From: Manis javanica
Lineage: Eukaryota; Chordata; Mammalia; Pholidota; Manidae
NCBI RefSeq assembly: GCF_040802235.1
Contig: NC_133156.1
Span: forward strand, 185,144,351-185,208,350
Reading direction: 5' to 3'
Length of the DNA: 64,000 nt
Shown: positions 1-12,599 of the stretch, piece by piece
Numbering within the stretch: position 1 is the stretch's first letter
How the letters are laid out: each line of letters opens with the position of its first letter
Program-made: the position numbers and the translations under genes
The notes under the pieces: generated by a model
Seen by the model: only the letters and a program-made list of their open reading frames with translations
Told to the model about the DNA's origin: nothing
Databases searched by the model: none

Positions 1-769
1 CTTAAAATTAGACATCTATGGTTTAACATCTTTAGGTGTAAAAAAATTTCTCACCTTTTTAAAAACACTGTGAATAAATTCTATCACCTTATATGAAGAG
101 ACTATAAAAGGAATTCGTCCAGCGGTAAAGACACTTCTAGAATTACATTTTTATTCTTTCCTGTCCTTTAGACAGAAATACCCTCTGAGGTACTGGGGAG
201 TTGAGCAAGATAATCAAAATTCATGTACAACACTCCTTTTCATTTAAAAATAAACCTGTTACATGTAAATTTCAAAATTCATCTCCTGAATTACATACTT
301 TATTATGTATACAATATCCACATCTCAAAATGGAAAGCAAAATGTGCCCAAGAATGATGTATAATTTTATCTCAGTATGACTTAGTTTTTTGTTCTGCTT
401 TCCTTACCTTGCCTAAAGCCCTGTATATTTTTGATACAAGTCATCACTCAAGATTAATGTCTATAGACAATAATAGCTACCCCTAAGGTGAGTGTTTACT
501 ATATAGAAGATATCTTCCCAGCAACCTGTGGAGATAGTCCATTCTTAAAAACTGCCCCTTATTAACTGTGTGGGTAAGTTAACTATGCATCAGATTTTCA
601 TCTGTAATATTAAGATTACAAAAGCATCCACCTCACAAAACTTTTAATGAAGATAAGCAGTCATGTCCCTTTTCCTCATTTCCCCTGACCCTGCCTCAGC
701 TACTACTGATCTACTTCAGATTATAGTCGATAGATCACCATAGATTTATCTCTACAGATTTGCCTATTC
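1..769. other. intergenic, nothing recognised
   Basis: AT-rich sequence with no convincing exon, RNA gene or repeat that I can name. It lies more than 20 kb downstream of PLEK. Confidence 0.4.
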
Positions 770-1085
770 TTCATTTGTGTTAATTTATACATATGGTGTG
801 AGGTAGGGAACTTCATTCTTTTGCATGTGGCTCTCCAGTTGTCCCAGAACTATTTGTTGAAAAACTTGTTTCCTCCACATTGAATTGTCTTTTCACCCTT
901 GTTGAAAATCAGCTCTGGTCTTACTTCTGGACTCGAATTCCATTCCATTGATCTAGTTATCCTTATGCCAGAACCCCCTTGTCGTGATTACTGTAGCTTT
1001 GTATTAAGATTAAAATTGGAGAGTCTTATAACTTTGTTCTTAAAGATTGTTTTGGTTATTCTGAGTCCCAAGATAGTTGTTTAAC
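770..1085 (-). repeat. L1 ORF2 fragment, antisense
   Basis: On the plus strand, the familiar antisense L1 text GAACTATTTGTTGAAAAACT, CCATTGATCTAGTTATCCTT and GTGATTACTGTAGCTTTGTA appears in order. Stops and indels break the frame. Confidence 0.85.
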
Positions 1086-2389
1086 CTTACTTTAGCTGGG
1101 GGAGTATTCTGTAAGGAGGAGAGAGAAAACCATCCTAGATAAAGAAGACTTCTGATGGTTGGGCTCTTTCTTGACAATCTCAGCCTGGAATCTATCTCTT
1201 TGTAGCTAAAGTTGCAGGAGGTATTAACAATACATTCACACTTGAGAAATATTGTCCCTCTGATGTTTTCTACATTTTACAGTTTTGTGCAGGAACAAAT
1301 AGGAACAGATATAAGGTGATAGAAATGTTAACAGTAGTTAGTAGTGATGCTCCAGGATGATTATTTGATGTTGTTGACTAATAGGCCTGCTGTTGGCTAG
1401 AAAGAGGCATTTAAGAGACTGCAGACTCAGGCATTTCAGGCCATCTCTGCCCTCAAGAAGCTCTGCTGGAGACCCCAACTCATGGGAGTTACTTCAGCCC
1501 AGAGGTCACTCTGAATAATTCACGAAACTTGTCAGTTTTGTTTCTTTTTAAAATGGGAGCTTTTTTCCCAGACTTTCATTCCAAAAATACTTGGAAATGT
1601 GGAGTTAAATTTTAGCAAGGTTGAACATCTTCATTTTGCTCTTGATTTTTGTGCACTTTTCTTTTAGTTTTTTGTCACCTCTCTATTTTCTCTGTATTTA
1701 TCTTTTAGCTTATTTTAACTTTGACATGATTTTGCCCTTCTAAATCTTGGGGTCTAGAGATTTTGCTTTTCTCCCTATCTATTCTTGACTTTACAATGTA
1801 TAGTTTATCCTTTTTATATCCTTTTTTAGTCAGCCCTAATTTTTATCCTTTTCCATATTTCTTTAACTTTTTAGTTATGTCCCTTTTAATCTTTCCTTGT
1901 TATTTTTAAAATTTTTTGACCAAATCTATTACTTTAATTTTCTGAATCATTCTGGTATCAGTCCTTGTATTTATAGTTCCTTTTTTATTCTTTTAATTTA
2001 AATTTCTGTTCACATGTTTTTCATTTTAAATATGTTGTGTTATGTATATAGTGATTTTTAAACTCTTATTCTTTTTTCTAACATCCAAGCTATAATGATG
2101 GGTGGGATTTATGGGTCTTGAAGTAACACAGCTGTGGTGAGGTCCACATCACAAGCAAGAATATTAAATACTTTTTTCCTTCTGGCCATCTCTGCACTTA
2201 CCTCTCTTGCCCTGCTTAGCAGACCATCTCTCTCTTTCAGTGAGAAAATAATTATTTTCTCCACAAATAATTACTACCTGGGTTATGCCAGAGACTCAGG
2301 AATCACAACTCCTTCGTATGGCTCTGTTTCCTACTTATATAGGCAGTTTATTTGAAAATGCTGGTATACGTGTCTTTTGAAGTAGTTAC
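1086..2389. other. intergenic; T-rich tract at about 1550-2060
   Basis: The T-rich half may be a decayed antisense L1 segment continuing from 1085, but I cannot match it confidently. A 73-codon frame at 2134-2355 has no recognisable domain and looks like chance. Confidence 0.35.
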
Positions 2390-2625
2390 ATGTTCTAAAA
2401 TCTATGGTCTCAGCTTGACATAGGAAAGGGGAATGGTGGGATGGATGAAATAGGTGAAGGGGGAAAAAAATTTGTGAGAATGTTTGGTATCCTGATTTGG
2501 GTGATAATTACAAAAGTGTATACACCTGTCAAAATTCATCAAGCTGTACACTAAGATTTGTGTATATTATTGTGTATATCTCAGTGTAAAAAGTCATATA
2601 ATAAATAAAATAATAAAATCTATGG
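2390..2625 (+). repeat. L1M 3' end
   Basis: Carries the L1M 3'-UTR pattern: GATTTGGGTGATAATTAC, ATTCATCAAGCTGTACACT, and an AT-rich end with AATAAATAAAATAATAAAA. Confidence 0.75.
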
Positions 2626-3098
2626 TCTCTGACATATGTAACTGGTCTATACAAGGAGTGGAGATTTAGACAGAAAGTATCTCTTCTTCCTCTAATTTTC
2701 CCCATTGGAGTAAACCATGTATCCAAATGCTCAGACTAGAACTTTATTAAATTTATATCAACAAGTTCTGACCATTCTACCTCCATTTGTGCCATTTTAT
2801 CCCTTTTTCTTCAACTTCACTGATCACATGGACTATTACAAAACGTTGGAATTTGTAGCCAGCATCCAGGTGTCCAGATGGAGTAGAAAAGACAAATAGA
2901 TGCCTTCACATGTGTGCACCACACAGACAAGTTGGACTTTGGAACAGCCTCCCTTGTACCTTAGTTTCAGTGAGACATTGAAACACATGAAACAAATTGT
3001 GTAAGAGGACATTTACATCTTTGTTCACTCATTTGACAAAGATAAGAAATTCAAAGGCAAATGCAAATAAAGACTAAGGATGAAAAGAATGGGCCAGA

Positions 3099-4024
3099 AA
3101 ATGCAAATTAAAACCACAATGAGACACCACCTCACTCCAGTAAGGATGGCCAGCATGGAAAAGACTAAGAACAACAAATGCTGGCGAGGATGCGGACAAA
3201 GGGGAACCCTCCTACACTGCTGGTGGGAATGTAAGCTAGTTCAACCATTGTGCAAAGCAATATAGAGGTTCCTCAAAAAACTAAAAATAGAAATATCATG
3301 TGACCCAGGAATCCCACTCCTTGGAATTTACCCAAAGAATACAACTTCTCAGATTCAAAAAAACATATGCACCCCTATGTTTATCGCAGCACTTTTTACA
3401 ATAGCCAAGATATTAAAGCAACCTAAGTGTCCATCAGTAGATGAATGGATAAAGAAGATATGGTACATATACACAGTGGAATACTATTCGGCCATAATAA
3501 AGAAACAAATCCTACTATTTGCAACAACATGGATGGAGGACATTATGCTCAGTGAAATAAGCCAGGTGGAAAAAGACAAATGCCAAATGTTTTCCCTCAT
3601 TTGTGGAGTATAACAATGAAGCAAAACTGAAGAAACAAAATAGCAGCAGACTCAGAGACTTCAAGAAGGAACTAGTGGTTACCAAAGGGGAGGGGTGGGA
3701 GAGGGCAGGTGGGAAGGGAGAAAGAAGGGAATTGAGAGGTATTATGTTTAGTACACATGGTGTGGGGGGGTCACAGGGAGAACAATGTAGCACAGAGAAG
3801 ACACATAGTGGATCTGTGGCATCTTACTACACTGATGGACAGTGACTGCATTGGGGTATGGGTGGGGACTTGATAATATGGGCAAATGTAGTAACCACAT
3901 TGATTGTTTTTTCATATGAAACCTTCATAAGAGTGTATATTAATCATACCTTAATAAAAAAATTTTTTTAGAAAAAAGAAAGATACTACAAAATAAAGTG
4001 ATTTAAATAATGTCAAAAAAAAGA
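3099..4024 (+). mobile_element. 5'-truncated L1 (ORF2 end plus 3' UTR) with target-site duplication
   Basis: Contains the end of L1 ORF2 in readable pieces (GGCGAGGATGCGGACAAAGG; TTTACCCAAAGAATACAACT; ATGAATGGATAAAGAAGAT), then a G-rich 3' UTR and CTTCATAAGAGTGTATATTA, ending in A-runs. A 17-bp target-site duplication with one mismatch flanks it: GAAAAGAATGGGCCAGA at 3082-3098 and GAAAAGAATGGGTCAGA at 4025-4041. ORF2 is broken by frameshifts, so the copy is dead. About 45 bp of non-L1-looking sequence lies between the first A-rich end (about 3968) and the second poly(A) run (4014-4024). Confidence 0.88.
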
Positions 4025-4041
4025 GAAAAGAATGGGTCAGA

Positions 4042-5706
4042 GATTGTTTGTGAAAGTATTTCCCAATTTCTGTAGGACAATGGACCCTGAAGAAGCATTC
4101 TCATAGGAAGAGAACACTTAGAACAGTTGCTTGAATGCATAATAACAGCCACAAGAATGTGTGTCCAATGCACAGGTAACAGGATAGTGTTAACCATTTG
4201 AATATGCCTTATTTTTTTTCCTTCCTGAGAATAAAAACCTGACCTAGTCATCAACCTGCATGGGAAGAATAAAGTGGAATTACAATTGCCAATAGATTGT
4301 AATAGAGGCCTGTAGGGGTTTATTTTATTTTCTCAGCCTTGCTGAGAATAGGCAATCAGTAAGTTTCTGTTGAAACACTAAATGAATGAGTAAAATTAAA
4401 AAAAAGGAACTTTCTGTTTTAAAAGAGCAGGAAAAAGACCTTTATGCACTTACTCACTGATGACTCTAATACAAGAAGATGAAAAAGAAACAGCAATAGA
4501 ATACAAACAGCATACCTATGAGGTATGTGACTGAATCACAGTATGACAGTAGAGAGTGGATGGAGGACTGAGAACTGGTTTAGTAAAGGAAGAGGGAGGT
4601 CAATCTTAATTTCCTGAAGGGGAAGATACCAAAAAATAATCTAAGTGACGTGCATTGTGGAAACTCAGGTCGGCTCAGGAACTGAAGCTACAAAAATGGT
4701 ACTCAGAATTTCGAAGGCAATATTGTCCTCTAGTTTAATGTTGCTATTGAGGAGTCCAGAAACATTCTATTCCCAGTTCTTTATGTGTGCCCTATTTATA
4801 TTTCTCCTTTTTTCTGTCATGTTCTTAAATTTCACAATGATGTGCCTGGAAAAATCAATACTATACTCTCTGCATAAAAGTTTCCCTTGCTACATCATAA
4901 GCTCTTTTCCTTTAGAAAACAGGTGGAAATCCAAGCTTAGTGTCTTCTCAGCCTTCATCCCACTGCCTTATTTGTGGTCAAATTGCCTGTTGGTTTTCTA
5001 CCCACAAGTTACAGGATACAGAATTACCAGGGAGCTTAGTGCTCCATCAACTCCAGCATCACAATTGCAGTGTGCCGCCGAGTGGAACATCAGACAGCCT
5101 ACCCAGCAGTCAAGAGAATGAGGACTTAGCAATCAACCTTGTTTAAAATTAAAAGCAACATTAATCACCTTAATTGTATGCCTTGTCTTACCTGGAAAGT
5201 ATGTTCTTTACAAGTATTGTCTAAAAGTTTGGAGAATGCCCTATGTACACTGGATCATTAACACTGAATAATAATTGCTAGACTATCGCACCAGGAGAAC
5301 GGCACAACAGCAAAGCGCAGAACTCCCAAAAAACAAAGGCCTGATCAACACTAATAACAAAGCCAGGTTTGTGGGTTGGTCAAGTAGGCCACAGCAGAGA
5401 TGGCATATTTTTGTTGCTTCTGGAAATTTCCTTCTCCATCAAAGGGCCAATAGAACTTTCGGAGGGTTGAGTTGACTTTGGTGTTTCTTGAGATGGAAGT
5501 CACAACTGAGCTTTTTTCTTTCTTGATATGCATTTTGCCATTTTCCACAGCCCATGTTTCCTATTCTTTACAGTGAATTTTTGGTATGGAGAAAAACCCA
5601 TTTAAGGAGATGCCACTTGAAATAGAATCAACATTTTCTAGTTAATAATTTAAATTATTTTTGGTTGGGACTTTGTCTTAAAAACTTTAATTCCAAATTG
5701 GGTAAC
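4042..5706. other. intergenic, no recognised gene
   Basis: The longest plus-strand frame here (4645-5121, 158 codons) is rich in Phe, Leu and Ser as expected for AT-rich noncoding DNA and matches no family I know. No clear repeat was identified. Confidence 0.4.
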
Positions 5707-6201
5707 TGTAACAGAATAATAATCACGGTAAGCAGGATAATGGCCCCACAAAGAGGTTCATATCCTAAGCCCTAGAACTTGTGAATGTGTTAGGGTACAT
5801 GGTAAGAGGGAATGAAGCTTACTTAAACCAGGAGACTCTACTGGATCACTCAGATGGCCCCAGTGCAGTCAGTCATAAGGGCATTTAAATGGGGGAGAGG
5901 GAGGCGGAAGAGTCAGAAGCAGAGGGTGGCATCACTGGTCACTGGCAGCTTTGAAAATGTAAGGGCATTCCAACAAAGAATGGGAAGCCTCTAGAAGCTC
6001 AGAAAGGCAAAACAAAACAAAACCCAGGTTCTCCCTTAGACCCTCCAGAAAGGGATGTCACTCTACCAGCCCCTTAATTTTAGCCCAGTGAGACCCATTT
6101 TGGACTTCTAACCTTCTAACTTACTATAAGATAATACATTTGTGTTGTTTTAAGCCACCAAATTTGTGGCTGATTATTACAACAGTAACAGGTAACTAAC
6201 A
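5707..6201 (+). mobile_element. MLT1-type LTR (MaLR)
   Basis: About 495 bp starting TGTAACAGAATAAT and ending TAACTAACA. In order it contains the MLT1 landmarks GGATAATGGCCCCACAAAG, AGCCTCTAGAAGCTCAGAAA, TTAGCCCAGTGAGACCCATT and TTGTTTTAAGCCACCAAATT. It is a solo LTR with no internal region attached. Confidence 0.88.
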
Positions 6202-8289
6202 TGGAAAATTTTTATTGAAAGGCAACACACAATTGAATTCAAAAAGGATCAAAAATTTGTTTTCCCACATATTAATATACAACTCTCAGAACCAGTTATA
6301 GAACATTCCAGCATCCTGTAAGATTCCCTCCTGCAATTTCCCATATTATAAAACATGCCCCCAAAAGTAACCAATATTCTGACTTTTATAAACATTAATT
6401 TTGCCTGATCTTGAACTTCACATAAATGGAATTATACAGTATATATTAATCCATGCAAGGTAATAATCTGAGATATTATCAGAAGGTCTTTTTATTCTTG
6501 GCAATTTTGATTATTCCCTTAGCCTCTTCAGAAGGGAAGCAGAACTCAGCCCCCCAAGAAAGGGAAATAACATTTATCTTTTAGTTCCAAACTATGCTTT
6601 TGATACCCATTTTAGAGATAATAGTTATGAAAACCAATGTTTTCATTAGCAAGTGCAAGTTTTCATTGGAAGAGAAGAATTTTATGTTCAATTGAGCCCA
6701 AGCTGCAGGGCTAGATAGAGTTCATTTTAAAGTTAACTAGACCCTAGGGAAATATAAGGGTAAAATAAATAAGAACATTTTCTGAAATACAGGAAAGGTT
6801 TTTTAAAAAAATCCATGCAGATCAAATACCTCTCCTCAACTTCTATAATGTTATATAAATACCACACTCCCCTCACACAATCAGATACCACCTTAGGGAG
6901 GAGACAGGAAAACAGCCCTGAATTTGAATGTAGAGTTCTTAGGACAACTGAAAAGACAATCCAGAGTTGATTCTTTTTTAATGGCCCAATTTTTGTGATG
7001 CATAATGCAGGATCCTTCTGTTCATAGTTTACATTTTCAGCATGAACTTAAAGAAGAAAGTGTCTTGCAGAACACCTTCGTGGCTTCAACATTTTGATCT
7101 TGAAATCATTCTTTTTGAAGGGTCTAGCTCACATCATCCTTGATAATTTTTACTTCTTCCAATATAATCTTTATCAGTAGCTTTTATATCCTTTGAGCTG
7201 CTTAGCACACTTTTATTAGTCTCCTGGAACACTGCATCCTTTGGAATTCTTGCAATTTTTTTCACTCTACTACCATATTTATGCCAGCAAACATCCTGGC
7301 TGACCAACAGTACACTCATGTGATATGAGGCCATAATACATTGGTATTAAGTGAGAGGGGTGCTTGAGAGGGGTATAATTTTATAAACAGTCTGCTTTTT
7401 AGCAAAATTTTTGTGTTACATTGGTTTTGTTTCCTATACAAACTTCTGGGTTTGAGGATTGAAATAACCGTGTTTGATTAATGAGGACATCCTATAATTC
7501 ACTAGTGTTCATCATAGAGTTTATGCAACGGGAAGGCTAGAGACGAGGCTGAGAGTTGAGAGAGAAGTGGGATTAAACCCTCAAGAGTTCTTCATCCTGT
7601 GTGTTTGGCCTTAAAATAATTGACTCTAGGTACAGAAAACAGGTTGGTGGGGGCCAATTGTGGGGAGAAAAAACAGGAGGGTTTTGAAATAATCCAAGCA
7701 AGCTAAAGACAGCATGACAAAGATGGAGAAGGGAGATGGCTTCAACGTAATACTAAGGACTTGGTAACTCACTGGACTAGAGACAGGCTCAAGAAGGAGA
7801 AAAGGGATTGTGGGATGTGTCAGTTATCAATGCGTTCCTTCTCAACTCCAAACTCATCCTTCATTGTCTGCTCTGTGAAAATGGAATGGTCCCTTTAAAT
7901 AATTTTCCTTTGCCAGCTGGTAGGATGTTATACTTTTGTCAGTAGAAGGCACTGAAGACTTGTGATTACAGTCTGCTCTCTCTGCAAGCTCCTGCAACAT
8001 GTACCCTTAATTCTTAATATGAGACTTGTACTGTTCAATTTATTATGTGGTCTCCTGTCTCCTGATTGGACCCTGCCTGAAACAGACAATTCAAAAGAAA
8101 GATTTGGGCCAGGGACAGATTTGGGAGGGAACTAAAAGACTCCAACGTTTTCTACTTTCTAGCAAGAGATATTAGATTTAGTCTCAGAAATAACAGTACT
8201 TTTATTAAAGAAACCTCATTATTAGTTCCTTGGTTTTGTAAGGCAAATCACCAGATGGTACAGTTTGAAACCTGTTAAAGTTAACAGTA
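6202..8289. other. intergenic, mostly unassigned
   Basis: An antisense L1-like scrap lies at about 6330-6460 (TTGAACTTCACATAAATGGA, TATACAGTATATATTAATCC). Sequence at about 7840-8030 resembles an old LTR or DNA-element remnant that I cannot name. No exon-like structure was seen. Confidence 0.4.
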
Positions 8290-8520
8290 ATTTGGATGCT
8301 ATTCCCTGTAACTAGAGAACACAGGTTGGATCTAGGAGTCAGGAAATGCCGAGAAAACAGCCAAGTTAGAGACAGCTGGCCCTGGCAGGTCCCCCCTGCC
8401 TAATCGGCTTCCAGCCACCTTCACCTTTCATAAACATTACTCCCAATAAATCTCTTGCATTCCTAATTGCATTTCAAGTTTGTGACCCCTTGCCTGCTGG
8501 ACCCAAGACACAAGGAATTC
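8290..8520 (+). mobile_element. possible LTR 3' portion
   Basis: GGCTTCCAGCCACCTTCACC, TTTCATAAACATTACTCCC and AATAAA at 8445-8450, followed by TCTCTTGCAT, resemble the polyadenylation region of an endogenous retroviral LTR. No matching second LTR or boundaries were found. Confidence 0.45.
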
Positions 8521-8539
8521 AAATGCCCAGGTGGCAGCT

Positions 8540-9640
8540 GTAACTTAAGATTTAGTGAGAACTTTGTTGTGTCCTTTAGCAAGAATGGGTTCCCTGGGAA
8601 TAAGGACCTCCTAACTTGCAGAGTCCAGAGTTGAAAGGACCAACTGGTTGGTCATCTGGTGGGACACTGGGTATGATGGTAAGTGAAGCTTCTCCTGCTT
8701 CCACCCTTTGGTTCTTAGACACTGTCATATGGAGGTCATTGATTCAGTGGGTATACTATATCCTGGGTGGTCGTTCCCATCTTTGAAGAACATTGCCTCT
8801 GAACTGTCACCTCAGCTAAGCATTCAGTGTGCAATTCCAATGATCTATCACTCTGGCAGCTTCTGGATGGTACAGTATATCATACAACTAGTCGGTCCTA
8901 TGGCCTTGGGCCTATTGTCTCACCTCCTTCCTTGCAAAGTGGGTCTGCTGGTGGGATGCTATGTTGTATAGGACCTCATGCTGCAGATCAGGCACTCCAT
9001 AAACCCTTGGATAGTGATGCTGGCTGAAGACTCAACAGACAGAAAAAGGAAATTCACACCCAGAACTGGTGTCAATTCCTATGAGAAGAAACTGTTGGTC
9101 CTTCCAGGATGGAAGGTGTCCAATGAGCCAATGTGCCAAGTAGCTGGCTGGTCTCCTTGAAGGATAGAGCTGTGCAGGGAACTCAGCATTCGTCTCTGTT
9201 GCTGACAGCCTGGGCATTCAGAATGCTAATGGCTGCATCAACCTTGGCAAGTGGAAGCCTCCATCTCCACCACCATGACTATTCATGTGCCCATTGTGCC
9301 AGTTCTACTGTGACTGTAAACAAAGACTAACTAAAAACAACGACCAACTAATTTGGGGTGGATGCTTGTCGGGGGTACTAACACCTGATACAAACATCTT
9401 CACACTTCAGGCACATATATGTCCATATGCCACTACTCCAGACCTTCTTGTCTATGATCTTTTTCCTTACAAGACCCTGACAACCATTTGCCACTATTCA
9501 TTGTCCTTATATATTATCACTTTGAGCTGCTTCTTCTCCATGAAAAGATAAAACTCTGTCCACTGGGAAGATTACTCTTTGCCACTGTCTTTCCAGGCCA
9601 CCTCTGTCAGATGTGCATTGTAGTCTGAAGGCTTTCTCTT
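8540..9640 (-). mobile_element. ERVL-type endogenous retrovirus internal remnant, antisense
   Basis: The plus strand reads as the complement of an ERVL internal (pol) region. Markers in order are GTGGGACACTGGGTATGATG, CATCTTTGAAGAACATTGCC, CAGCTAAGCATTCAGTGTGC, CCTTCCAGGATGGAAGGTGT, TAGCTGGCTGGTCTCCTTGA and CCACTGGGAAGATTACTCTT. Several deletions and in-frame stops make it a dead relic. No flanking LTR pair is evident, and the adjacent LTR-like segment at 8290-8520 is in the opposite sense. Confidence 0.7.
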
Positions 9641-10149
9641 CCCAACTCTACTTCTTTTTCCTTTTATCTTTCCTGGGATTACTCCCTCCCCTCCCCAACA
9701 AACCTCTTCTGCTACTAATTCTGTCTCAGCATCTGTTTCCCAGAGAAGCGGCTGATGTGTTCTGCCTTTGGAGGAGTGGTGTTTGGAGGAAGGGAGAGTT
9801 GTGTGCATGTGTAGGATGAGGCTGTATGTAGAGAGCAAACAGTAACTGCCTTGTGTTAGGGAGCAGGTGATAAGAACTAAGAGAAAGAATTGAGAATGAG
9901 AAGGGATGATATCAGTCTTCCCCCCTACCATTCAGAATTTTTGGAAAAATTGGTGATGTTGCTAGATTTCCCACAGGAAGCTATACAGAATTGTATGCAT
10001 TAGAAGGTATGTACTCTATTGGATTCTAAAGAAAGGGTAACCCTAGAAGACTGGAGAATTCCTGCTACAGTAGATGCTAAATGTAGCAATGGCCTTGAAT
10101 GGCACACCCAAGAAGAGTGTAAGGAGTAAGAAGGGAAACATCACATTGA
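9641..10149. other. intergenic, nothing recognised
   Basis: No gene or repeat was named. A 119-codon minus frame at 9572-9931 is low-complexity and matches nothing I know. Confidence 0.35.
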
Positions 10150-10385
10150 TTAAAAGTGCAAAATCTGGATTTGAATGCCATTTCTACTATTGTAGTTGTG
10201 TGATCTTGACTAACTTACTTTACCCTTCTGAGCCTCAGTGTCCTCATCTGTAAAATGGGGATAATAAAATGAACTACCTCAGAGGCTTAGGGTGAGGTTA
10301 AAATAAAACAATGTTTGCAGAGTACTTAGCACAATTACTGGCCCAGGCTGCATATTCTGTAAATGGTTGTTATTTTATTAAATCC
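10150..10385 (+). repeat. MIR SINE, near full length
   Basis: TGGATTTGAATGCCATTTC, GTGTGATCTTGACTAACTTA, GAGCCTCAGTGTCCTCATC, TGTAAAATGGGGATAATAAA and GAGTACTTAGCACAATTACT follow MIR order. This is one of the best-preserved MIRs in the window. Confidence 0.92.
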
Positions 10386-11319
10386 TAGGAAACTCCAATA
10401 TCATGTGTGTCACTCCTCAAGGAGTAAATGACAGTGTGCATTTTCCCCAGAGAACTGTAAACATGTAGTTAAAACTGTGTCCACCCAAATTGTACCACCT
10501 GTACCCTTGCAAACAAATCTACCATCCACAAAATAACTTCAGTGCACCATTCATACCCCAGGAAAGACAAAAAATGTTAAAGAAAGGAGCAGCGTTCTTC
10601 ATGATTCTCATGCATAGATACAGTACTGCTATAGCCAAGCAGAACCCGTAGTTAGAGGTACTTTCAGAAAGAAGGACATACTTACTGAATGCATTAGAAG
10701 GTATGAACTCTTTCTACCCTACATGTGCCACATGGAAAATTAAGCATTTCATATAACCCTCCCTATCATTATGCTGAATACTATCATATCATAGTATTTT
10801 TTAAGCATTCATTTAAATTTGCAGATAGACACAGTCAGAAAGTGGGAGATTTCCAAATTGCTTAGATCCTAGTCAGGAGCAATTAGAGGCAGCTCATACA
10901 TTTATTTCCTGTTTTTTATGGTTTCAATTTGCTGCAGTTACTGCAAAAGCAATTGCATTGCTGCTGAGGACTTATGAAACAAAACATAGACCACCAAATA
11001 AAAAGTGGAAGAGGCCCCAGGAGAACCTTGCATTCCATCCTAGGACCTGGGCTTTTGCTCTGTTGCTTCTAATTCCCCACCAAAGTGCTCTTGTTCCCCA
11101 TTGCATATTCCTCAACATCCATTCCCCTACCATGTCCTTCAGATTGGGAGTGTATCTCATCTCCCCAGTACCCCTAAACTGTAATGGTTGGTAAGTACCT
11201 ATAAAACAAGTCCATGCCTTGGAGTGTCCCAAAGACCAAACAAGAGTGACTATTACATTGTATAAATGTCTGCTTTACTAGTGATTTCTCATCCTGGCAC
11301 AATGTTAATATATAACAAC

Positions 11320-11460
11320 AACATTTTTTGAGTTTTTATTATGTGCCAATAACTATCCTAAGGCATTTACATTAATTTTAACCTTATATACCATTATTTA
11401 CATACCCAATTTGCTGATAAAGACACAGAGGTCGCTGAAGGTCACCTAATCAGGAGGCAA
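11320..11460 (+). repeat. ancient MIR/L2-type repeat
   Basis: TTATTATGTGCCAATAACTA followed by GATAAAGACACAGAGGTCG and a decayed 'aaggtcacacagc' segment is a widespread mammalian ancient repeat pattern. Confidence 0.6.
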
Positions 11461-11774
11461 ATGTTCTGTTGCTGAACTGCCTCCCTCTGACAAGTACCTG
11501 GGAGAGACTAAACTTCTGGGACCCTCACAGCCATTACTCCATTCCTTCTATATTGTAACAAGCCCCAAGAGTATGGCTGAACATTAGTCTCTTCTTCATG
11601 CATATCTATATTTTCCACTCCTAAAACAAGTGCACATTCTTTTTTTAAATTAAATATATATACATTATATATAGTAGAATATATGAAAACAACCTATAAG
11701 AAAGATCCTCTTATTTTCAGAAATACACAGTTTTATTTTTAAACATGTTTAACCTTTTGAAAGTTTCATTCTCT

Positions 11775-11940
11775 AGAGCAGATCACTACAGATTTTAATA
11801 TACATAGGACATCACCTGGCAAATTTAGTTAAGATGCATGCTCTGACTCAGAGACTTGGGTTGGAACTCCAGCTTTCTGGAACAGACTCCCAGTGGATGC
11901 TGATGCTCCTGGTCTGGGGACCACACTTTGAGTAGCACCT
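11775..11940. mobile_element. MER5-type hAT element
   Basis: CATCACCTGGCAAATTTAG, ACTCAGAGACTTGGGTTGG, GATGCTGATGCTCCTGGTC and TGGGGACCACACTTTGAGTA reproduce the MER5A pattern of a short nonautonomous hAT transposon. Confidence 0.85.
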
Positions 11941-12599
11941 TCATGCACTCAGCTGCAGCAAACACACCCAGCATTTTGCCTGCACCAGGAACCTAGCATT
12001 TCAGCCCCACTCCATGTACTAAGGCCCTTCTGCATCCCACTCACACCCTTAACCTCATTCATCAACACACCTTTAACCTACTGCTAGAGTCTCCATGCCA
12101 CCCTGGATGCCAGGTCTTTCCCACTGGGTTCCTCCTTCTCACCATAGGATCACTAAGCACTTCTGAAAGAGGTCAAGAGCTTTTCTCACTCCTCAAACTA
12201 CATAGAGACTAATGCTCTCTATTCTCAATGGAATCTCCAAAATGTCTATTCAAAACGTCCTGAGTCCTCAAGCTCCCAATAATTCCTCACACCCAAATGC
12301 CCCTGAGCAGCTGACTTCATCTCTCACTTTAGAGAGATGTCAGAAGGCATTTAGCATAAGCTCTGTCCTCTTTCTTCCTCTCAATCTCTAAACAATTATT
12401 TCTACAACTGTCTTTATTTCCTTTTTAGCTTCAATGGTATTCTTCCTCTTTCCATGGTAACCCTCTATCTGGGCCAGTGATTCAATCCTTCTTCACCTCT
12501 TCCAAAGCCCTCCTTCTTCATTTTCCTCTTTCCTTCTCTCCAGCATATTCCTTCCCTCAATCCACAATTTATAGACATTCAGTCCTTCACTAAGAAAAA

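Noticed and set aside
3080-3845. Several 60-90 codon open frames on both strands
   Set aside because: They are fragments and shadows of the broken L1 ORF2 and its 3' UTR, not separate genes.
4645-5121. 158-codon plus-strand open frame
   Set aside because: Phe/Leu/Ser-rich composition typical of AT-rich noncoding DNA, no domain, no splice context and no similarity I recognise.
8290-9640. One full endogenous provirus combining the LTR-like segment and the ERVL pol relic
   Set aside because: The LTR-like polyadenylation signal is on the plus strand while the pol relic is antisense, so they cannot be parts of one simple provirus.
9572-9931. 119-codon minus-strand open frame next to the ERVL relic
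   Set aside because: Low complexity and no retroviral or cellular motif recognised.
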